DNA of 64,000 bases from Zobellella taiwanensis (GCF_003012795.1 NZ_PXYH01000005.1:62001-126000); one strand, 5' to 3'; positions 19,131-29,055 are shown, numbered from the stretch's first letter. Notes: generated by a model not told the origin, from the sequence alone. Numbers and translations: made by a program.

Positions 19131-20177
19131 ATGCGCAAGATCATCCACGTCGATATGGACTGCTTTTTCGCCGCAGTGGAAATGCGCGGCCATCCCGAGT
19201 GGCGCGACATTCCCATTGCCATCGGCGGCAGCGCCAGCCGGCGGGGGGTGATCGCGACCTGCAACTACCCGGCCCGGGCCTATGGCGTGCGCTCGGCCAT
19301 GGCCAGCCACCAGGCGCTCAAGCTCTGCCCTGAGCTGTTGCTGATCCCTGGCAACATGGCCGAATACAAGCGGGTCTCCCAGCAGATCCGGGCCATCTTT
19401 CACCGCTACACCGACCTGGTGGAGCCCCTTTCCCTGGACGAAGCCTACCTCGACGTGACCGGCAGCCCGCTGTTTGGCGGCAGTGCCACCCTGATCGCCC
19501 GGGATATCCGCCGGGCCATCCGGGAGGAGCTGCAACTGACCGCCTCGGCGGGCGTGGCGCCCAACAAGTTTCTGGCCAAAATCGCTTCCGAAGTCAACAA
19601 GCCGGACGGTCTCTTTGTGCTGCCGCCGGCGTCGGTGGCGGAGTTTGTCCACGGGCTTGCCCTGGCCCGCATCCCCGGTGTGGGCCAAAAAACCGCCGAA
19701 AAGCTCGCCGCCATGGGGTTGGAAACCTGCGCTCAGGCGGTGGCGGCGGGGGAAGAGGTCCTGGCGCGTCGGTTTGGCAAATTCGGTCATCTGCTGTGGC
19801 AGCGGGCCCAGGGGATTGATGAGCGACCGGTACAGACCGAGCGGGTGCGCAAGTCGGTGGGGGTGGAAACCACCCTGGCCAGCGATCTTCATACTCCAGA
19901 GCAGGGTGCCGAGGTGCTGCAACGGCTCTGGCCCGAGTTGCAGCGCCGGCTGGATGGCCGGGCCATTCGCGGCCTGTGCATCAAGCTTAAATTCGCGGAT
20001 TTTGAGCAGACCACGCTGTCGCGGCGCACCGCTGTACTTGAGCTCGATTCGGCGCTGAAACTGTGCGAACAGGCCTGGGAGCGCGCCGAAGGCCGGGGAG
20101 TTCGGCTGGTAGGGGTGAGCGCCGAGCTGGCTGAACAAGGGCTGGGCACCCAACTGGGATTTGAGTGGGGGGATTAA
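19131..20177 (+). CDS. dinB: DNA polymerase IV (Y family)
   Basis: Error-prone translesion polymerase. 348 residues; catalytic Asp8 (HVDMDCFFAAVE), Asp103 and Glu104 (LSLDEAYLDV), a helix-hairpin-helix IPGVGQKTAEKL and a little-finger domain with KSVGVETTLASD. It lacks a C-terminal beta-clamp peptide as clear as that of E. coli (ends LGFEWGD). Upstream I find neither a LexA box (CTGT-N8-ACAG) nor a good Shine-Dalgarno; instead a heptamer array runs to within 3 bp of the ATG. dinB after nqr/nqrM is a known vibrio-type order. Confidence 0.95.
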   Translation: MRKIIHVDMDCFFAAVEMRGHPEWRDIPIAIGGSASRRGVIATCNYPARAYGVRSAMASHQALKLCPELLLIPGNMAEYKRVSQQIRAIFHRYTDLVEPLSLDEAYLDVTGSPLFGGSATLIARDIRRAIREELQLTASAGVAPNKFLAKIASEVNKPDGLFVLPPASVAEFVHGLALARIPGVGQKTAEKLAAMGLETCAQAVAAGEEVLARRFGKFGHLLWQRAQGIDERPVQTERVRKSVGVETTLASDLHTPEQGAEVLQRLWPELQRRLDGRAIRGLCIKLKFADFEQTTLSRRTAVLELDSALKLCEQAWERAEGRGVRLVGVSAELAEQGLGTQLGFEWGD

Positions 20178-20183
20178 ATCCGT

Positions 20184-20306
20184 GGGGAATAGGGACTGGG
20201 GATGTGAGTGCTGTTTGCCGTTCCTGATTCGTTCAGCGTGAATCAATCCGGGCTTCGCTTATTACAACCCAAGCCTGCATTATTTCCCGAGTCCCGAGTC
20301 CCTTCA
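20184..20306. repeat. Paired heptamer arrays, GGGA/TCCC-type, after dinB
   Basis: GGGGAAT, AGGGACT, GGGGATG at 20184-20204 and CCCGAGT, CCCGAGT, CCCTTCA at 20286-20306, inverted relative to each other and enclosing 81 bp. The last unit includes the stop codon of the convergent small gene. Confidence 0.75.
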
Positions 20307-20630
20307 CTTCAGATGATCCTCTTCCACAAACCAGCCCTGGTTGCTCTGGGGCGTGGCGGGGGCGGGCTGGGAAGGCGGCGTCAGTACGGCAGCACCCGGC
20401 GTGGAGGCCGGCTCCAGGGCCGGCTCCAGGGCCGGGGCATCGCGGCCGTCATCCGGCCGGGTGACCGGGGCGGGCGTTTCGTGGCGTTTGTCGTATTGCA
20501 CGCCGGGCGCCAGTTTGCGGGTTTCATCGAGCAGTTCGCGGCCAAAGCCGACGGCCCGGTTGAGCAGGCCCTCGGCCAGCGCGGGCGCGGCCAACACACT
20601 CAGCAGCAGTAAAAGGGGAGCGGGTTTCAT
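20304..20630 (-). CDS. Small secreted protein of unknown function
   Basis: 108 residues. The signal peptide (MKPAPLLLLLSVLAAPALA) is followed by a helical stretch LLNRAVGFGRELLDETRKLAPGV and a proline/alanine-rich low-complexity tail ending WFVEEDHLK. I do not recognise the family. Start: ATG at 20630 with GAGGAAA eight bases upstream; the longer frame is an artefact. It is the last gene before a convergent dinB and 86 bp from the start of the pepD stop, on the same strand as pepD. Confidence 0.7.
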   Translation of the reverse strand: MKPAPLLLLLSVLAAPALAEGLLNRAVGFGRELLDETRKLAPGVQYDKRHETPAPVTRPDDGRDAPALEPALEPASTPGAAVLTPPSQPAPATPQSNQGWFVEEDHLK

Positions 20631-20716
20631 GACGGTTTTCCTCTGCCGGATTCTCCGGCCAGAGCATAAGCCAAAACCCGCGCCTTGCACAGGGCCGCAC
20701 CGGCTGCCGCGGGTCG

Positions 20717-22177
20717 TCAGCTGTCGCGTGGCGGGATGCGGGCCAGCACCTTCACCAGCAACCGCCAGAAACGCGCCACCGCCGTGATATTGACCTTCTC
20801 GTCGGGTGAATGGGCGCCCTGTATGGTCGGGCCGAACGACACCATGTCCCAGTGCGGATAGGCCGCCTTGAACAGGCCGCATTCCAGCCCGGCGTGGATC
20901 ACCTTCACCGCCGGCAGGCTGCCGAACACTTCCTGGTGGGTGTCGAGTACCAGTTGCATGGCCGGCGAGGCCGGATCCGGCCGCCAGCCCGGGTAGGCGC
21001 CGTCCAGGCTGACCCGGGCGCCGGCCAGCTCGAAGGCCGCCGCCGTCATCCGCGCCACCCGATCCCGGCCGCCGTCGTCGAGGGAGCGGATCAGGCACTG
21101 CACATAGACATGGTCGTGCTCGGTCTTGATCACTCCCAGGTTGCTGGATGTCTGCACCACCTCGGGCAACTGCCGGCTCATGGCCAGCACGCCGTGGGGG
21201 CAGGCGAGCAGAGCGCGTACCAGCCGGGCCTGCTGCTCCGGGTTCATCACCCGTTCGGGCAACCCGGCCGGCACCAGCGACAGGTGGATATGATCGTCCA
21301 CACCGGCAAACTCCTCCCGGTATTGGGCCTGGCGGGCATCGACCAGGGCTTGCAGGCGTGCGCCCTGGCCTGCCGGCAACACCAGCAGGGCGCCGGCCTC
21401 CCGGGCGATGGCGTTGCGCAGGGTACCGCCTTCCAGCGCCGCCAGGCCGGCGCCGGCGGCGGTGGCGTCATCCAGCAGCTCCGCCAGCAGGCGGGTGGCG
21501 CTGGCCCGGCCCTGATGAATGTTGATGCCGGAATGGCCGCCGCGCAGTCCGCCGATCGTGAGTTGCCAGGCTTCCTGGCCATCGGGCAGGGCACTGGCCT
21601 GGTAAGGCAGTATGATGTTGGCGTCGACACCGCCGGCACAGCCCATGTAGACATCGCCGTCCTGCTCCGAGTCGGTGTTGAGCAGGATCTCGCCTTCGAG
21701 CAGGCCCGGCTCCAGGCCGAAGGCGCCGGTCATGCCGCTTTCCTCGTCCACCGTCAGCAGCACTTCCAGCGGACCGTGGCGCACTTGATCGTCGGCCAGC
21801 ACCGCCAGGCAGGCGGCCAGGCCGATGCCGTTGTCGGCGCCCAGGGTGGTGCCCCGGGCGCGGACCCAGTCGCCGTCGATCCAGGGCTGGATCGGATCCC
21901 GGGTGAAATCGTGCCCGCTGTCGGCGTTGGCCTGGGGAACCATATCCATATGGGCCTGCAGGACAACCCCCTTGAGGTGCTCCAGGCCGGGGCTGGCAGC
22001 CTTGCGGATGATCAGGTTGCCGATATTATCCTGGCGCACGTCCAGTTCCCGCTCCCGTGCCCAGTCGGCGATCCACCGGCGCAGTGCCGCCTCGTGGCCG
22101 GAGGGGTGGGGAATACGGCACAGGGTGTCGAAAAACTGCCACAGCAGGGCAGGGTCAAGCTGTCGGATGTCGCTCAT
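20717..22177 (-). CDS. pepD: Aminoacyl-histidine dipeptidase (peptidase D)
   Basis: Cytosolic M20 metallopeptidase hydrolysing Xaa-His dipeptides and other dipeptides; two zinc ions. 486 residues. Visible metal motifs: LQAHMDMVPQ (His, Asp), GTTLGADNGIGLA (bridging Asp), TVDEESGMTGA (catalytic Glu pair) and HAGLECGLF near the C-terminus. Full family length. Neighbour order pepD-...-gpt-frsA-crl-proBA matches E. coli, apart from the chemoreceptor inserted here. Confidence 0.95.
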   Translation of the reverse strand: MSDIRQLDPALLWQFFDTLCRIPHPSGHEAALRRWIADWARERELDVRQDNIGNLIIRKAASPGLEHLKGVVLQAHMDMVPQANADSGHDFTRDPIQPWIDGDWVRARGTTLGADNGIGLAACLAVLADDQVRHGPLEVLLTVDEESGMTGAFGLEPGLLEGEILLNTDSEQDGDVYMGCAGGVDANIILPYQASALPDGQEAWQLTIGGLRGGHSGINIHQGRASATRLLAELLDDATAAGAGLAALEGGTLRNAIAREAGALLVLPAGQGARLQALVDARQAQYREEFAGVDDHIHLSLVPAGLPERVMNPEQQARLVRALLACPHGVLAMSRQLPEVVQTSSNLGVIKTEHDHVYVQCLIRSLDDGGRDRVARMTAAAFELAGARVSLDGAYPGWRPDPASPAMQLVLDTHQEVFGSLPAVKVIHAGLECGLFKAAYPHWDMVSFGPTIQGAHSPDEKVNITAVARFWRLLVKVLARIPPRDS

Positions 22178-22320
22178 GGCATACCTTGTTGGCGATCGGG
22201 AAAGGCCGATAGCTTATCCCCCGCCCCGCTGCTTATCTATCATTTACCTGAAATCCTTTAATGTTTTGAAATATTATGCCGGCCTGGCTCACATTTTCAG
22301 GTTAAGTGGCTGTGCCGGCC

Positions 22321-23955
22321 TCAGGCCTTGAACACCTCGATTTCGGCCGACAGCTTGCGTCCCAGCAGTGACAGGGCCTCGCCGGCGCTGTCGGTGTCCT
22401 GGGTGCGGTTTTTTACGTCTTCCGCCAGCTCGCTCAGCCGGCTCAGGTTGCGGCTCATTTCTTCCGTGGTCTGGCGTTGCTGCTCGGCGGCGGTGGCGAT
22501 ATGGCTGTTCATGTCGTTGATCAGCGCCATGCTGGCGTTGATCGCCGTCAGCGCCTCGCCGGCCAGCTCCGCCGTCCCCTGGGTGTCCTGGGCGTACTGC
22601 ATCAGCCCGGTCATCTGGCGTACGGTATCGCCCGCTTCCTGCTGCAGCCCCTGGATGATGTGCTGGATTTCGTCGGTGGAACTCTGGGTCCGGGTCGCCA
22701 GGTTGCGTACCTCGTCGGCCACCACCGCGAAGCCGCGGCCCTGCTCGCCGGCCCGGGCCGCTTCAATCGCGGCGTTGAGCGCCAGCAGGTTGGTCTGCTC
22801 GGCGATGGCGCGGATCACATCGAGCACGGTGCCGATTTCCTGGGTGCGTTCGGCCAGGGCGCCCAGCCGCTGCTGGGCGCCGGTCAGTTCGGAGACCAGG
22901 GCGGAGGCGGTCTGGCGGCTGTTGGCCACCTTGCCGGCACCTTCCCGGGCTGCGTTGGCGGAGTCCTGGCTGGCGGCGGCGGCCTGCTCGGCGGAGCGAG
23001 CCACCTCGCCGCTGGTGGCCAGCATTTGCTGCATGGCGGCGGCGACTTTTTCGGTTTCCGCCGACTGCTGTTCGGACAGCCCCCGGCTGTGGCGCACGAT
23101 TTCCGCCAGCCGGGCGGAGGCCTCGCCGACCTGGTGGCTGATGGGGGAGATCTGGCGGATGGTGTCTGCCAGGCGCGAGCAAAACTGGTTGAAGCTTTGG
23201 CTGAGCTGGGTGATTTCATCGCGTCCGGTTTCGTCGAGCCGGCGGCGCAGATCCGCGTCGCCGTGGGAAATATCGCGCAGGGCGCTGACGGTCTGCCCCA
23301 CCGGATGCAGTATGCTGCGGATCAGCGCCACCGCAATCAGCACCGCCACCGCGCCGAGCAGCAGCATCAGGCTCATCACCCGGGTGGCCACCGCCGCCAG
23401 CTGGGTGTTGATGTCATCGATGTAAATGCCGGTACCGATAATCCAGCCCCAGGGCGCGAACAGCTCCACATAGGACACTTTTTCCACCGGCTCCTCGCGA
23501 CCCGGCTTGGGCCAGAGGTAATGGACAAAGCCGCCGCCGGCGCGTTTGACCTGCTCCACCATTTCCACAAACAGCGCCTTGCCGTCGGGATCGGTAAAGC
23601 CTTGCAGATCGCTGCCGTTGAGCTCGGGCCTGATGGGGTGGAGGATCATGCGGGGCTGATGATCGTTGATCCAGAAGTAGTCGTCATTGCCGTAGCGCAG
23701 CCCGGCAATGGCCGCCAGGGCCTGGCGGCGGGCCTGCTGCTCGGACAACTCGCCGCGCTGCTGCTGGTCGTGGTAGAAGCCGGCCAGGCTGACCACCGAC
23801 TGTACTTGGCGCAGGGCCTGGGTGCGTTTCTCCTCCACCAGGCCCTGGTAGAACAGCCACAGCATCAGCAGGGTAACCCCTACGATGCCGGCCGACAGCA
23901 GCAGCAGGTTGAGATAAAGCCGTTTGGCTATGGAAAGAGAGCGTAGCAATTTCAC
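22321..23955 (-). CDS. Methyl-accepting chemotaxis protein with single Cache domain
   Basis: Transmembrane chemoreceptor of 544 residues. TM1 is at about 10-32. The periplasmic sCache-type sensor (about 33-180) has [27 protein letters not shown] and [15 protein letters not shown]2 at about 185-208 is followed by HAMP and a long cytoplasmic coiled coil whose signalling tip reads [20 protein letters not shown]. It ends EIEVFKA, with no NWETF-type pentapeptide, so CheR/CheB tethering is unlikely. I choose the GTG at 23955 (AGAGG, 9 nt spacing) over a GTG at 23982. sCache receptors often sense small organic acids; the ligand is unknown. Confidence 0.9.
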   Translation of the reverse strand: MKLLRSLSIAKRLYLNLLLLSAGIVGVTLLMLWLFYQGLVEEKRTQALRQVQSVVSLAGFYHDQQQRGELSEQQARRQALAAIAGLRYGNDDYFWINDHQPRMILHPIRPELNGSDLQGFTDPDGKALFVEMVEQVKRAGGGFVHYLWPKPGREEPVEKVSYVELFAPWGWIIGTGIYIDDINTQLAAVATRVMSLMLLLGAVAVLIAVALIRSILHPVGQTVSALRDISHGDADLRRRLDETGRDEITQLSQSFNQFCSRLADTIRQISPISHQVGEASARLAEIVRHSRGLSEQQSAETEKVAAAMQQMLATSGEVARSAEQAAAASQDSANAAREGAGKVANSRQTASALVSELTGAQQRLGALAERTQEIGTVLDVIRAIAEQTNLLALNAAIEAARAGEQGRGFAVVADEVRNLATRTQSSTDEIQHIIQGLQQEAGDTVRQMTGLMQYAQDTQGTAELAGEALTAINASMALINDMNSHIATAAEQQRQTTEEMSRNLSRLSELAEDVKNRTQDTDSAGEALSLLGRKLSAEIEVFKA

Positions 23956-24258
23956 GTCCTTGTACCTCTGTTGGCATGGCACGGGCGCCCGGTGCCCGGC
24001 GTTGTGGCGCTATTCTAAAGGGGACGGCGGGGCTTTTCGGCCCGGGGATGGCAAAAATGCGATCTGCCCGACTAGCCCTTTAGTCTAATAGGGCGGCGGC
24101 AATAAAAAGTTGTAACTCTGGTCAACAATGGGCGCGATCTCTATAATGCGCCCATTGTTTGCTCGTCGTCCGCCGCGGATGCCGCCGCCCGGCGGGAGCG
24201 CGCCCGGTGGGCCGACGGTGACCATTTTGTCTTAAAGCCAACACCCAAAGGTTCTTTT
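23956..24258. other. 303-bp divergent gap, chemoreceptor/gpt
   Basis: No gene is seen. The right half holds the gpt promoter (24119-24147) and a leader of about 105 nt with a GC-rich stretch (24165-24212) able to fold. I found no sigma-28 promoter for the chemoreceptor on the minus strand; the nearest TAAA lacks a GCCGATAA partner at 15 nt. Confidence 0.5.
24119..24159 (+). promoter_or_regulatory. gpt promoter inside a 12-bp inverted repeat
   Basis: TGGTCA (24119-24124), 17 nt, TATAAT (24142-24147). A perfect 12-bp inverted repeat, AACAATGGGCGC (24124-24135) and GCGCCCATTGTT (24148-24159), encloses a 12-nt loop ending in the -10 box. The GC-rich discriminator suggests growth-rate or stringent control. 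Confidence 0.75.
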
Positions 24259-24729
24259 ATGCCCAACAAACTTGTCGTCACCTGGGACTCATTTCAGCGC
24301 GAAGCACGTAAGCTGGCCCAACGCCAACTGCCCGCCAGCCAGTGGAAGGGCATTATTGCCGTCAGCCGCGGCGGCCTGGTGCCGGCGGCCATCATGGCTC
24401 GCGAACTGGGTATCCGCCATGTGGATACGCTGTGTATTTCCAGTTACGACCACAACCAACAGCGGGACGATCTGCAGGTGCTGAAAAAGGTGTCCGGCGA
24501 TGGCGAGGGCTTTCTGATTGTCGACGATCTGGTGGACACCGGCAATACCGCCCGGGTGATCCGCGAACTCTATCCCAGGGGCAAGTTCATCACCGTGTTC
24601 GCCAAGCCCAAGGGCGAGCCGCTGGTCGACGACTTCGAGGTACGGGTGGGCCAGGATACCTGGATAGAGCAGCCCTGGGACATGAGCGTGACCTTTGTAG
24701 CGCCTTTGTGTGAACAGGACAAATCGTGA
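24259..24729 (+). CDS. gpt: Xanthine-guanine phosphoribosyltransferase
   Basis: Salvages guanine and xanthine (less well hypoxanthine) to nucleotides using PRPP; associates with the inner membrane in E. coli. 156 residues. Motifs are the PRPP loop [26 protein letters not shown] for the flexible loop, and PWDMSV near the C-terminus for purine binding. Monocistronic between its own promoter and a strong terminator. Confidence 0.97.
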   Translation: MPNKLVVTWDSFQREARKLAQRQLPASQWKGIIAVSRGGLVPAAIMARELGIRHVDTLCISSYDHNQQRDDLQVLKKVSGDGEGFLIVDDLVDTGNTARVIRELYPRGKFITVFAKPKGEPLVDDFEVRVGQDTWIEQPWDMSVTFVAPLCEQDKS

Positions 24730-24735
24730 TAAAAC

Positions 24736-24757
24736 AGGCTCCTCGGGAGCCTTTTTT
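24736..24757 (+). terminator. Terminator of gpt
   Basis: AGGCTCC, loop TCG, GGAGCCT, then a run of six T's. Confidence 0.9.
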
Positions 24758-24782
24758 GTGCTCCAGCGACCGGGAGTAAACC

Positions 24783-26036
24783 ATGATAGAGCCGGACAGC
24801 AACCTGACCGAGCGCCTGTTCAGCCGGGTGGAGCAGGTGCCCGAAACCTCCACCATTTCCTTTGCCGGCCCGCGCCAGCCCAGTTCGGGGCCGCCGGCAC
24901 CCTATGTGGACGGTGCCCACCTGCCCGGTTTCTACCGCCTGCAAAAACGGGCCTTCTGGCGTTGGCAAGGTACCGACAGCATTGAGATCGAAGCCACCCT
25001 GGCGCGCATTGCCGTGGCCCGGGGGCCGCGCTCGAGCGAGCAGTGGCTGGATACGGTGGCCGAATACAAGAGCGGCAACTGGGTGTTTGAGTGGAGCCGG
25101 CTGGGCGCCGAGGCCCAGCAGCAGGCCCTGCAGTGCCTGGCCCGCGACCCGGAGCGGGCCCGTGCGCAGTTCCTGGCGGCGGCCCGCTATTTTGCCCTGG
25201 CCAGCTATCCCCATCTCAGGGGAGATGTGCTGGGCCTGCAGGCGCAAGTGCTGGCCAACCAGGCCTATCGCCAGGCGGGGCAGCTGCTGGCGGTGCCGCT
25301 CAAGGAGCTGCGTATTCCCTATAACGGCAAGGAGGTACAGGGCTACCTGCATTTGCCGACGCTGGAGCGAAGCTCTCCCCTGGTGATCGTCAGCGGCAGC
25401 CTGGACAGCCTGCAGCTCGATTTCTGGCGGTTCTACGAACAATACCTGGCCCCCGCCGGCATTGCCATGCTGACGGTGGATATGCCCGGTGTCGGCTATT
25501 CCTCCCACTGGCCCCTGGTACAGGACAGCAGCCGCCTGCACCAGGCGGTGCTGGAGTATGTGCCGCAGATCCCCTGGGTGGACGAGCGCCGGGTGGCGCT
25601 GCTGGGCGTGCGCATGGGCGGCAATGTCGCGGCGCGGCTGGCCTTTCTCGAACCGTTCCGGCTGCGTACCGTGGTCAGCATCGCCGGGGCCGCCAACCTG
25701 TTTTTCAGCGACCGGGAACGTTTCATGCAGACCCCGCCCATGCTCAGGGACACCATAGCCAACCGCATGGGCCTGAACAGCAACGATTGGGAACAGCTTT
25801 ATTACCACTGCCGGGGATTTTCGCTCAAGGCGCAGGGGCTGATGGGCCACCGCAGTACTGTGCCCATATTGAGTATCGGCCACAAGCGGGACTTTATCTG
25901 TCCCGAGGCCGACATACAGGCCCTGGCCGCCTCCAGCCGGGGTGGTCAGGCCCTGGTGCTGGACAAACTGCCCTTGTTCGAGCTTTACGCCAGCGCCCTG
26001 GGGCGGGCCCGGGACTGGCTGGTAGATCACCTTTAG
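24783..26036 (+). CDS. frsA: FrsA family alpha/beta-hydrolase
   Basis: 417 residues, near the 414 of E. coli FrsA, an esterase-fold protein reported to bind unphosphorylated IIA-Glc and shift cells toward fermentation. N-terminal helical part: ETSTISFAGP, FYRLQKRAFWRWQG, YKSGNWVFEWSRLG. Alpha/beta-hydrolase part: MLTVDMPGVGYSS, PWVDERRVALLGVRMGGNVAARLA. In the nucleophile elbow the residue between G-V-R and G-G is methionine, with no serine, so classical serine-esterase activity is doubtful. Conserved order gpt-frsA-crl. Confidence 0.9.
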   Translation: MIEPDSNLTERLFSRVEQVPETSTISFAGPRQPSSGPPAPYVDGAHLPGFYRLQKRAFWRWQGTDSIEIEATLARIAVARGPRSSEQWLDTVAEYKSGNWVFEWSRLGAEAQQQALQCLARDPERARAQFLAAARYFALASYPHLRGDVLGLQAQVLANQAYRQAGQLLAVPLKELRIPYNGKEVQGYLHLPTLERSSPLVIVSGSLDSLQLDFWRFYEQYLAPAGIAMLTVDMPGVGYSSHWPLVQDSSRLHQAVLEYVPQIPWVDERRVALLGVRMGGNVAARLAFLEPFRLRTVVSIAGAANLFFSDRERFMQTPPMLRDTIANRMGLNSNDWEQLYYHCRGFSLKAQGLMGHRSTVPILSIGHKRDFICPEADIQALAASSRGGQALVLDKLPLFELYASALGRARDWLVDHL

Positions 26037-26066
26037 GCGCCGGGCAAGGAGCGGCGCGGGTTTTTT
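26037..26066 (+). terminator. Probable terminator of frsA
   Basis: GCGCCG (26037-26042), 9-nt loop, CGGCGC (26052-26057), GGG, then six T's. It begins directly after the frsA stop. Confidence 0.65.
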
Positions 26067-26141
26067 ATGCGCCGGGCCAGGACGACCTTTACCCCCGGGC
26101 GAAAAAACGTTACATATAGACCAGTTACCAGGGAGACGGGT

Positions 26142-26540
26142 ATGAGTACTGAAAAGGTGAATCATCAACGGCTGGTGCGCAAATTCGCGGCCATAGGCCC
26201 CTATCTGCGCAGCGAGCAGTCGGACGAGCAGCGTTATTTCTTTGACTGCCTGGCGGTTTGTGCCAGTGCCAAGGCGGCGCCCGAAAAGCGCGAGTTCTGG
26301 GGCTGGTGGCTGGTGCTGAGCCCCCGGGAGGCGAACCGGTTCGAGTTCGACTACCGGCTCGGCTTTTTCGACGCCGCCGGCCGCTGGCAGGAGCAGGCCC
26401 TGCCCCGCAAGCATGAAGAGGAAGTGGCGCGTACCCTGCGTGACTTCCACGACAAGCTCACCACCTGCCTCGATGGCCTGTCGCTCAGTGCAGCCCCGTC
26501 TCCCCGTCTTGGTGACAAGCATTTGCTGAGTCCCGCCTGA
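26142..26540 (+). CDS. crl: Sigma-S assembly factor Crl
   Basis: 132-residue cytosolic protein that helps sigma-S (RpoS) join core RNA polymerase. Signature segments: LVRKFAAIGPYLR, YFFDCLAVC, REFWGWWLVLSPRE and NRFEFDYRLGFFD. I start at the ATG of MSTEKVNHQ after GGGAGACGGG, not at an earlier in-frame ATG that would add 25 atypical residues. Implies an RpoS-dependent stationary-phase programme. In E. coli phoE follows; here proB follows directly. Confidence 0.93.
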   Translation: MSTEKVNHQRLVRKFAAIGPYLRSEQSDEQRYFFDCLAVCASAKAAPEKREFWGWWLVLSPREANRFEFDYRLGFFDAAGRWQEQALPRKHEEEVARTLRDFHDKLTTCLDGLSLSAAPSPRLGDKHLLSPA

Positions 26541-26644
26541 TGTCTTGATGGCCTGCCTGGCCGAGCGCGGTCTCTTCGTCGTTATCATATCCTGCCGGCT
26601 TGATGCCGGCATTGCTGTCTAGTTAAGGAGCCGCAGGGCGTTCC

Positions 26645-27748
26645 ATGAAAGGCAAAACCATAGTTGTAAAACTGGGCACCAGTGTGCTGACCGGCGGCAC
26701 CCGCCACCTGGACAAGGCGCACATGGTGGAGCTGGTGCGCCAGTGCGCCAGCCTGCACCGGGCCGGCCACCAGATCATAGTGGTGACCTCGGCGGCCATT
26801 GCCGCCGGCCGCGAGCACCTGGGCTTTCCCGAGCTGGCCGGCACCATGGCCAACAAGCAGATGCTGGCGGCTGTGGGCCAGACCCAGCTGATCCAGACCT
26901 GGCAGTCGCTGTTCAATATCTACGGCCTGCATGTCGGCCAGATACTGCTGACCCGGGCCGATCTGGAGGATCGCGAGCGCTATCTCAACGCCCGGGATAC
27001 CCTGCGGGCCCTGCTCGATCACCGCATCATTCCGGTGATCAACGAAAACGATGCGGTAGCCACCAACGAGATCAAGGTGGGCGACAACGACAACCTGTCG
27101 GCCAGGGCCGCCATTCTGGCCGAGGCCGATCTGCTGATCCTGCTCACCGATCAGCGGGGGCTGTTTACCGCCGACCCCCGCAACAACCCCGATGCCCAGC
27201 TGATTGAAGAAGTGCAGACCATAGACGACACTCTGCGCCGCCTGGCGGGCGGTAGCGTCAGCGGCCTGGGCACCGGCGGTATGGCCACCAAGCTGCAGGC
27301 GGCGGACGTGGCCCGCCGGGCCGGCATCGATGTGGTGATCGCCACCGGCCAGGTGCCGGAGGTGATCGGCCGCCTGGCCGAGGGCGAGCGGGTCGGTACC
27401 CGCTTTCCGGCCCTGGCCACGCCACTCGAAAGCCGCAAGCGCTGGATACTGGCAGGCCCGCCGCCCCACGGCGAGATCCACATTGACGCCGGCGCGGTCA
27501 AGGCGGTCAGGGACAAGGGCTCCAGCCTGCTGCCCAAGGGCATAGTGCGGGTAGAGGGGCGCTTTCGCCGGGGCGAGGCGGTGCGCATCGTCAACCCCGA
27601 AGGCCGCGAACTGGCCCGGGGTATCTGCCGCTACGACGCCCTCGACCTGAACAAGATCAAAGGACAACACTCGGAGCAAATTGAATCCCTGTTGGGCTAT
27701 GGCTACGGCAGCGTGGCCATCCATCGGGACGATCTGGTGCTCTTGTAG
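26645..27748 (+). CDS. proB: Glutamate 5-kinase
   Basis: Phosphorylates glutamate with ATP, the first and proline-inhibited step of proline synthesis. 367 residues: an amino-acid kinase domain (1 to ~255) with [29 protein letters not shown] and [12 protein letters not shown], then a PUA domain (about 275-367) with [16 protein letters not shown] after AAGGAG. Operon with proA after 10 bp. A 7-bp hairpin TGCCGGC/GCCGGCA lies at 26593-26611 in the leader. Confidence 0.97.
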   Translation: MKGKTIVVKLGTSVLTGGTRHLDKAHMVELVRQCASLHRAGHQIIVVTSAAIAAGREHLGFPELAGTMANKQMLAAVGQTQLIQTWQSLFNIYGLHVGQILLTRADLEDRERYLNARDTLRALLDHRIIPVINENDAVATNEIKVGDNDNLSARAAILAEADLLILLTDQRGLFTADPRNNPDAQLIEEVQTIDDTLRRLAGGSVSGLGTGGMATKLQAADVARRAGIDVVIATGQVPEVIGRLAEGERVGTRFPALATPLESRKRWILAGPPPHGEIHIDAGAVKAVRDKGSSLLPKGIVRVEGRFRRGEAVRIVNPEGRELARGICRYDALDLNKIKGQHSEQIESLLGYGYGSVAIHRDDLVLL

Positions 27749-27758
27749 GAGAAATGAC

Positions 27759-29015
27759 ATGAATCTGGAACAGATGGGCCGGGCGGCCCGCGACGCCGCC
27801 TTTATCCTGGCCGAAACCCCGACCGCGGCCAAGAACGCCGCCCTGCTGGCCATGGCCGAGGCCCTGGAAGCCGGTGCCGACGCCATACTGGCGGCAAACG
27901 AAAAGGATCTGCAGGCCGCCCGGGAAAGCGGCATCGGCGAGGCCATGCTGGACCGGCTGATGCTGAACCCGGCCCGGCTCAAGGCCATCGCCGACGACGT
28001 ACGCAACGTGGTACGGCTGCCGGATCCGGTGGGCGCCGAGCTGGACTCCCGGGTGCTGGAAAACGGCATGCGGCTGTCGCGCCGGCGGGTACCGCTGGGC
28101 GTAGTGGGAGTGATTTACGAGGCCAGGCCCAACGTCACCATCGACATCGCCGCCCTCTGCCTCAAGACCGGCAACGCCAGCATACTGCGCGGCGGCCGGG
28201 AGACCTTCCACACCAACCAGGAGCTGGTCAAGGTGATCCGCCAGGCGCTGGCGGTGAGCCGGCTGCCGGAAGGCTGCGTACAGTACATCGGCGAGCCGGG
28301 CCGGGAGTGGGTGAGCGGCCTGCTCCGGCTCGACAGGTACGTGGACATGATCATCCCCCGCGGCGGCCCCGGCCTGCACCAGCTGTGCAAGGAGCAGTCC
28401 ACCATACCGGTGATCATCGGCGGCTTTGGCATCAGCCACACCTTTGTGGACGAGAGCGCCGACCTGGTGCGCGCCATCGAGGTCGTTGACAACGCCAAGA
28501 CCCACAGGCCGAGCGCCTGCAATGCCCTGGATACCCTGCTGGTGCACGAGGCGGTAGCGGCCCAATGGCTGCCGCGCCTGAGCGAGCGCATGGCGGCGAA
28601 AGGGGTGGAGCTGGTGGCCGATAGAGCAGCCCTGGCCCTGCTGCAGTCGGGTCCGGCCCGGGTGCGCGAGGCGGGTGAAGGCGACTTCGACACCGAGTGG
28701 CTGGGCCTGACCCTTGGGGTCAAGCTGGTGAGCGATGTGGGCGAGGCGCTGGCCCACCTGCGTGCCTACAACGCCAGCCATTCCGACGCCATCCTCACCA
28801 ACAGTCTGGCCAGCGCCGAGCGCTTTATCAACGGCGCGCCCTCGGCGGCGGTGTACGTCAACGCCTCCACCCGCTTTACCGACGGCGCCCAGTTCGGCCT
28901 GGGCGCCGAGGTGGCGGTGTCCACCCAGAAGCTGCACGCCCGTGGTCCCATGGGGCTGGAAGAGCTGACCAGCTACAAGTGGATCGGTCAGGCGGATTAT
29001 TTGATCCGCTCCTGA
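27759..29015 (+). CDS. proA: Gamma-glutamyl phosphate reductase
   Basis: NADPH-dependent conversion of glutamyl 5-phosphate to glutamate semialdehyde. 418 residues, ALDH fold; the catalytic cysteine lies in [15 protein letters not shown], with the cofactor region [20 protein letters not shown] and the C-terminal [13 protein letters not shown]. The start is the ATG of [10 protein letters not shown] behind TAGGAGA. ProB and ProA act as a complex that channels labile glutamyl phosphate. Confidence 0.97.
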   Translation: MNLEQMGRAARDAAFILAETPTAAKNAALLAMAEALEAGADAILAANEKDLQAARESGIGEAMLDRLMLNPARLKAIADDVRNVVRLPDPVGAELDSRVLENGMRLSRRRVPLGVVGVIYEARPNVTIDIAALCLKTGNASILRGGRETFHTNQELVKVIRQALAVSRLPEGCVQYIGEPGREWVSGLLRLDRYVDMIIPRGGPGLHQLCKEQSTIPVIIGGFGISHTFVDESADLVRAIEVVDNAKTHRPSACNALDTLLVHEAVAAQWLPRLSERMAAKGVELVADRAALALLQSGPARVREAGEGDFDTEWLGLTLGVKLVSDVGEALAHLRAYNASHSDAILTNSLASAERFINGAPSAAVYVNASTRFTDGAQFGLGAEVAVSTQKLHARGPMGLEELTSYKWIGQADYLIRS

Positions 29016-29024
29016 GAGCCCGGC

Positions 29025-29055
29025 CCGGCCCGGGTGCCGGGCCGGATGGTTTTTT
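29025..29055 (+). terminator. Terminator of proBA
   Basis: CCGGCCCGG, loop GTG, CCGGGCCGG, then ATGG and six T's. Confidence 0.85.

Noticed and set aside
23982-24120. Sigma-28 promoter for the chemoreceptor
   Set aside because: A TAAA exists on the minus strand, but 15 nt downstream reads ATCGCATT, not GCCGATAA.
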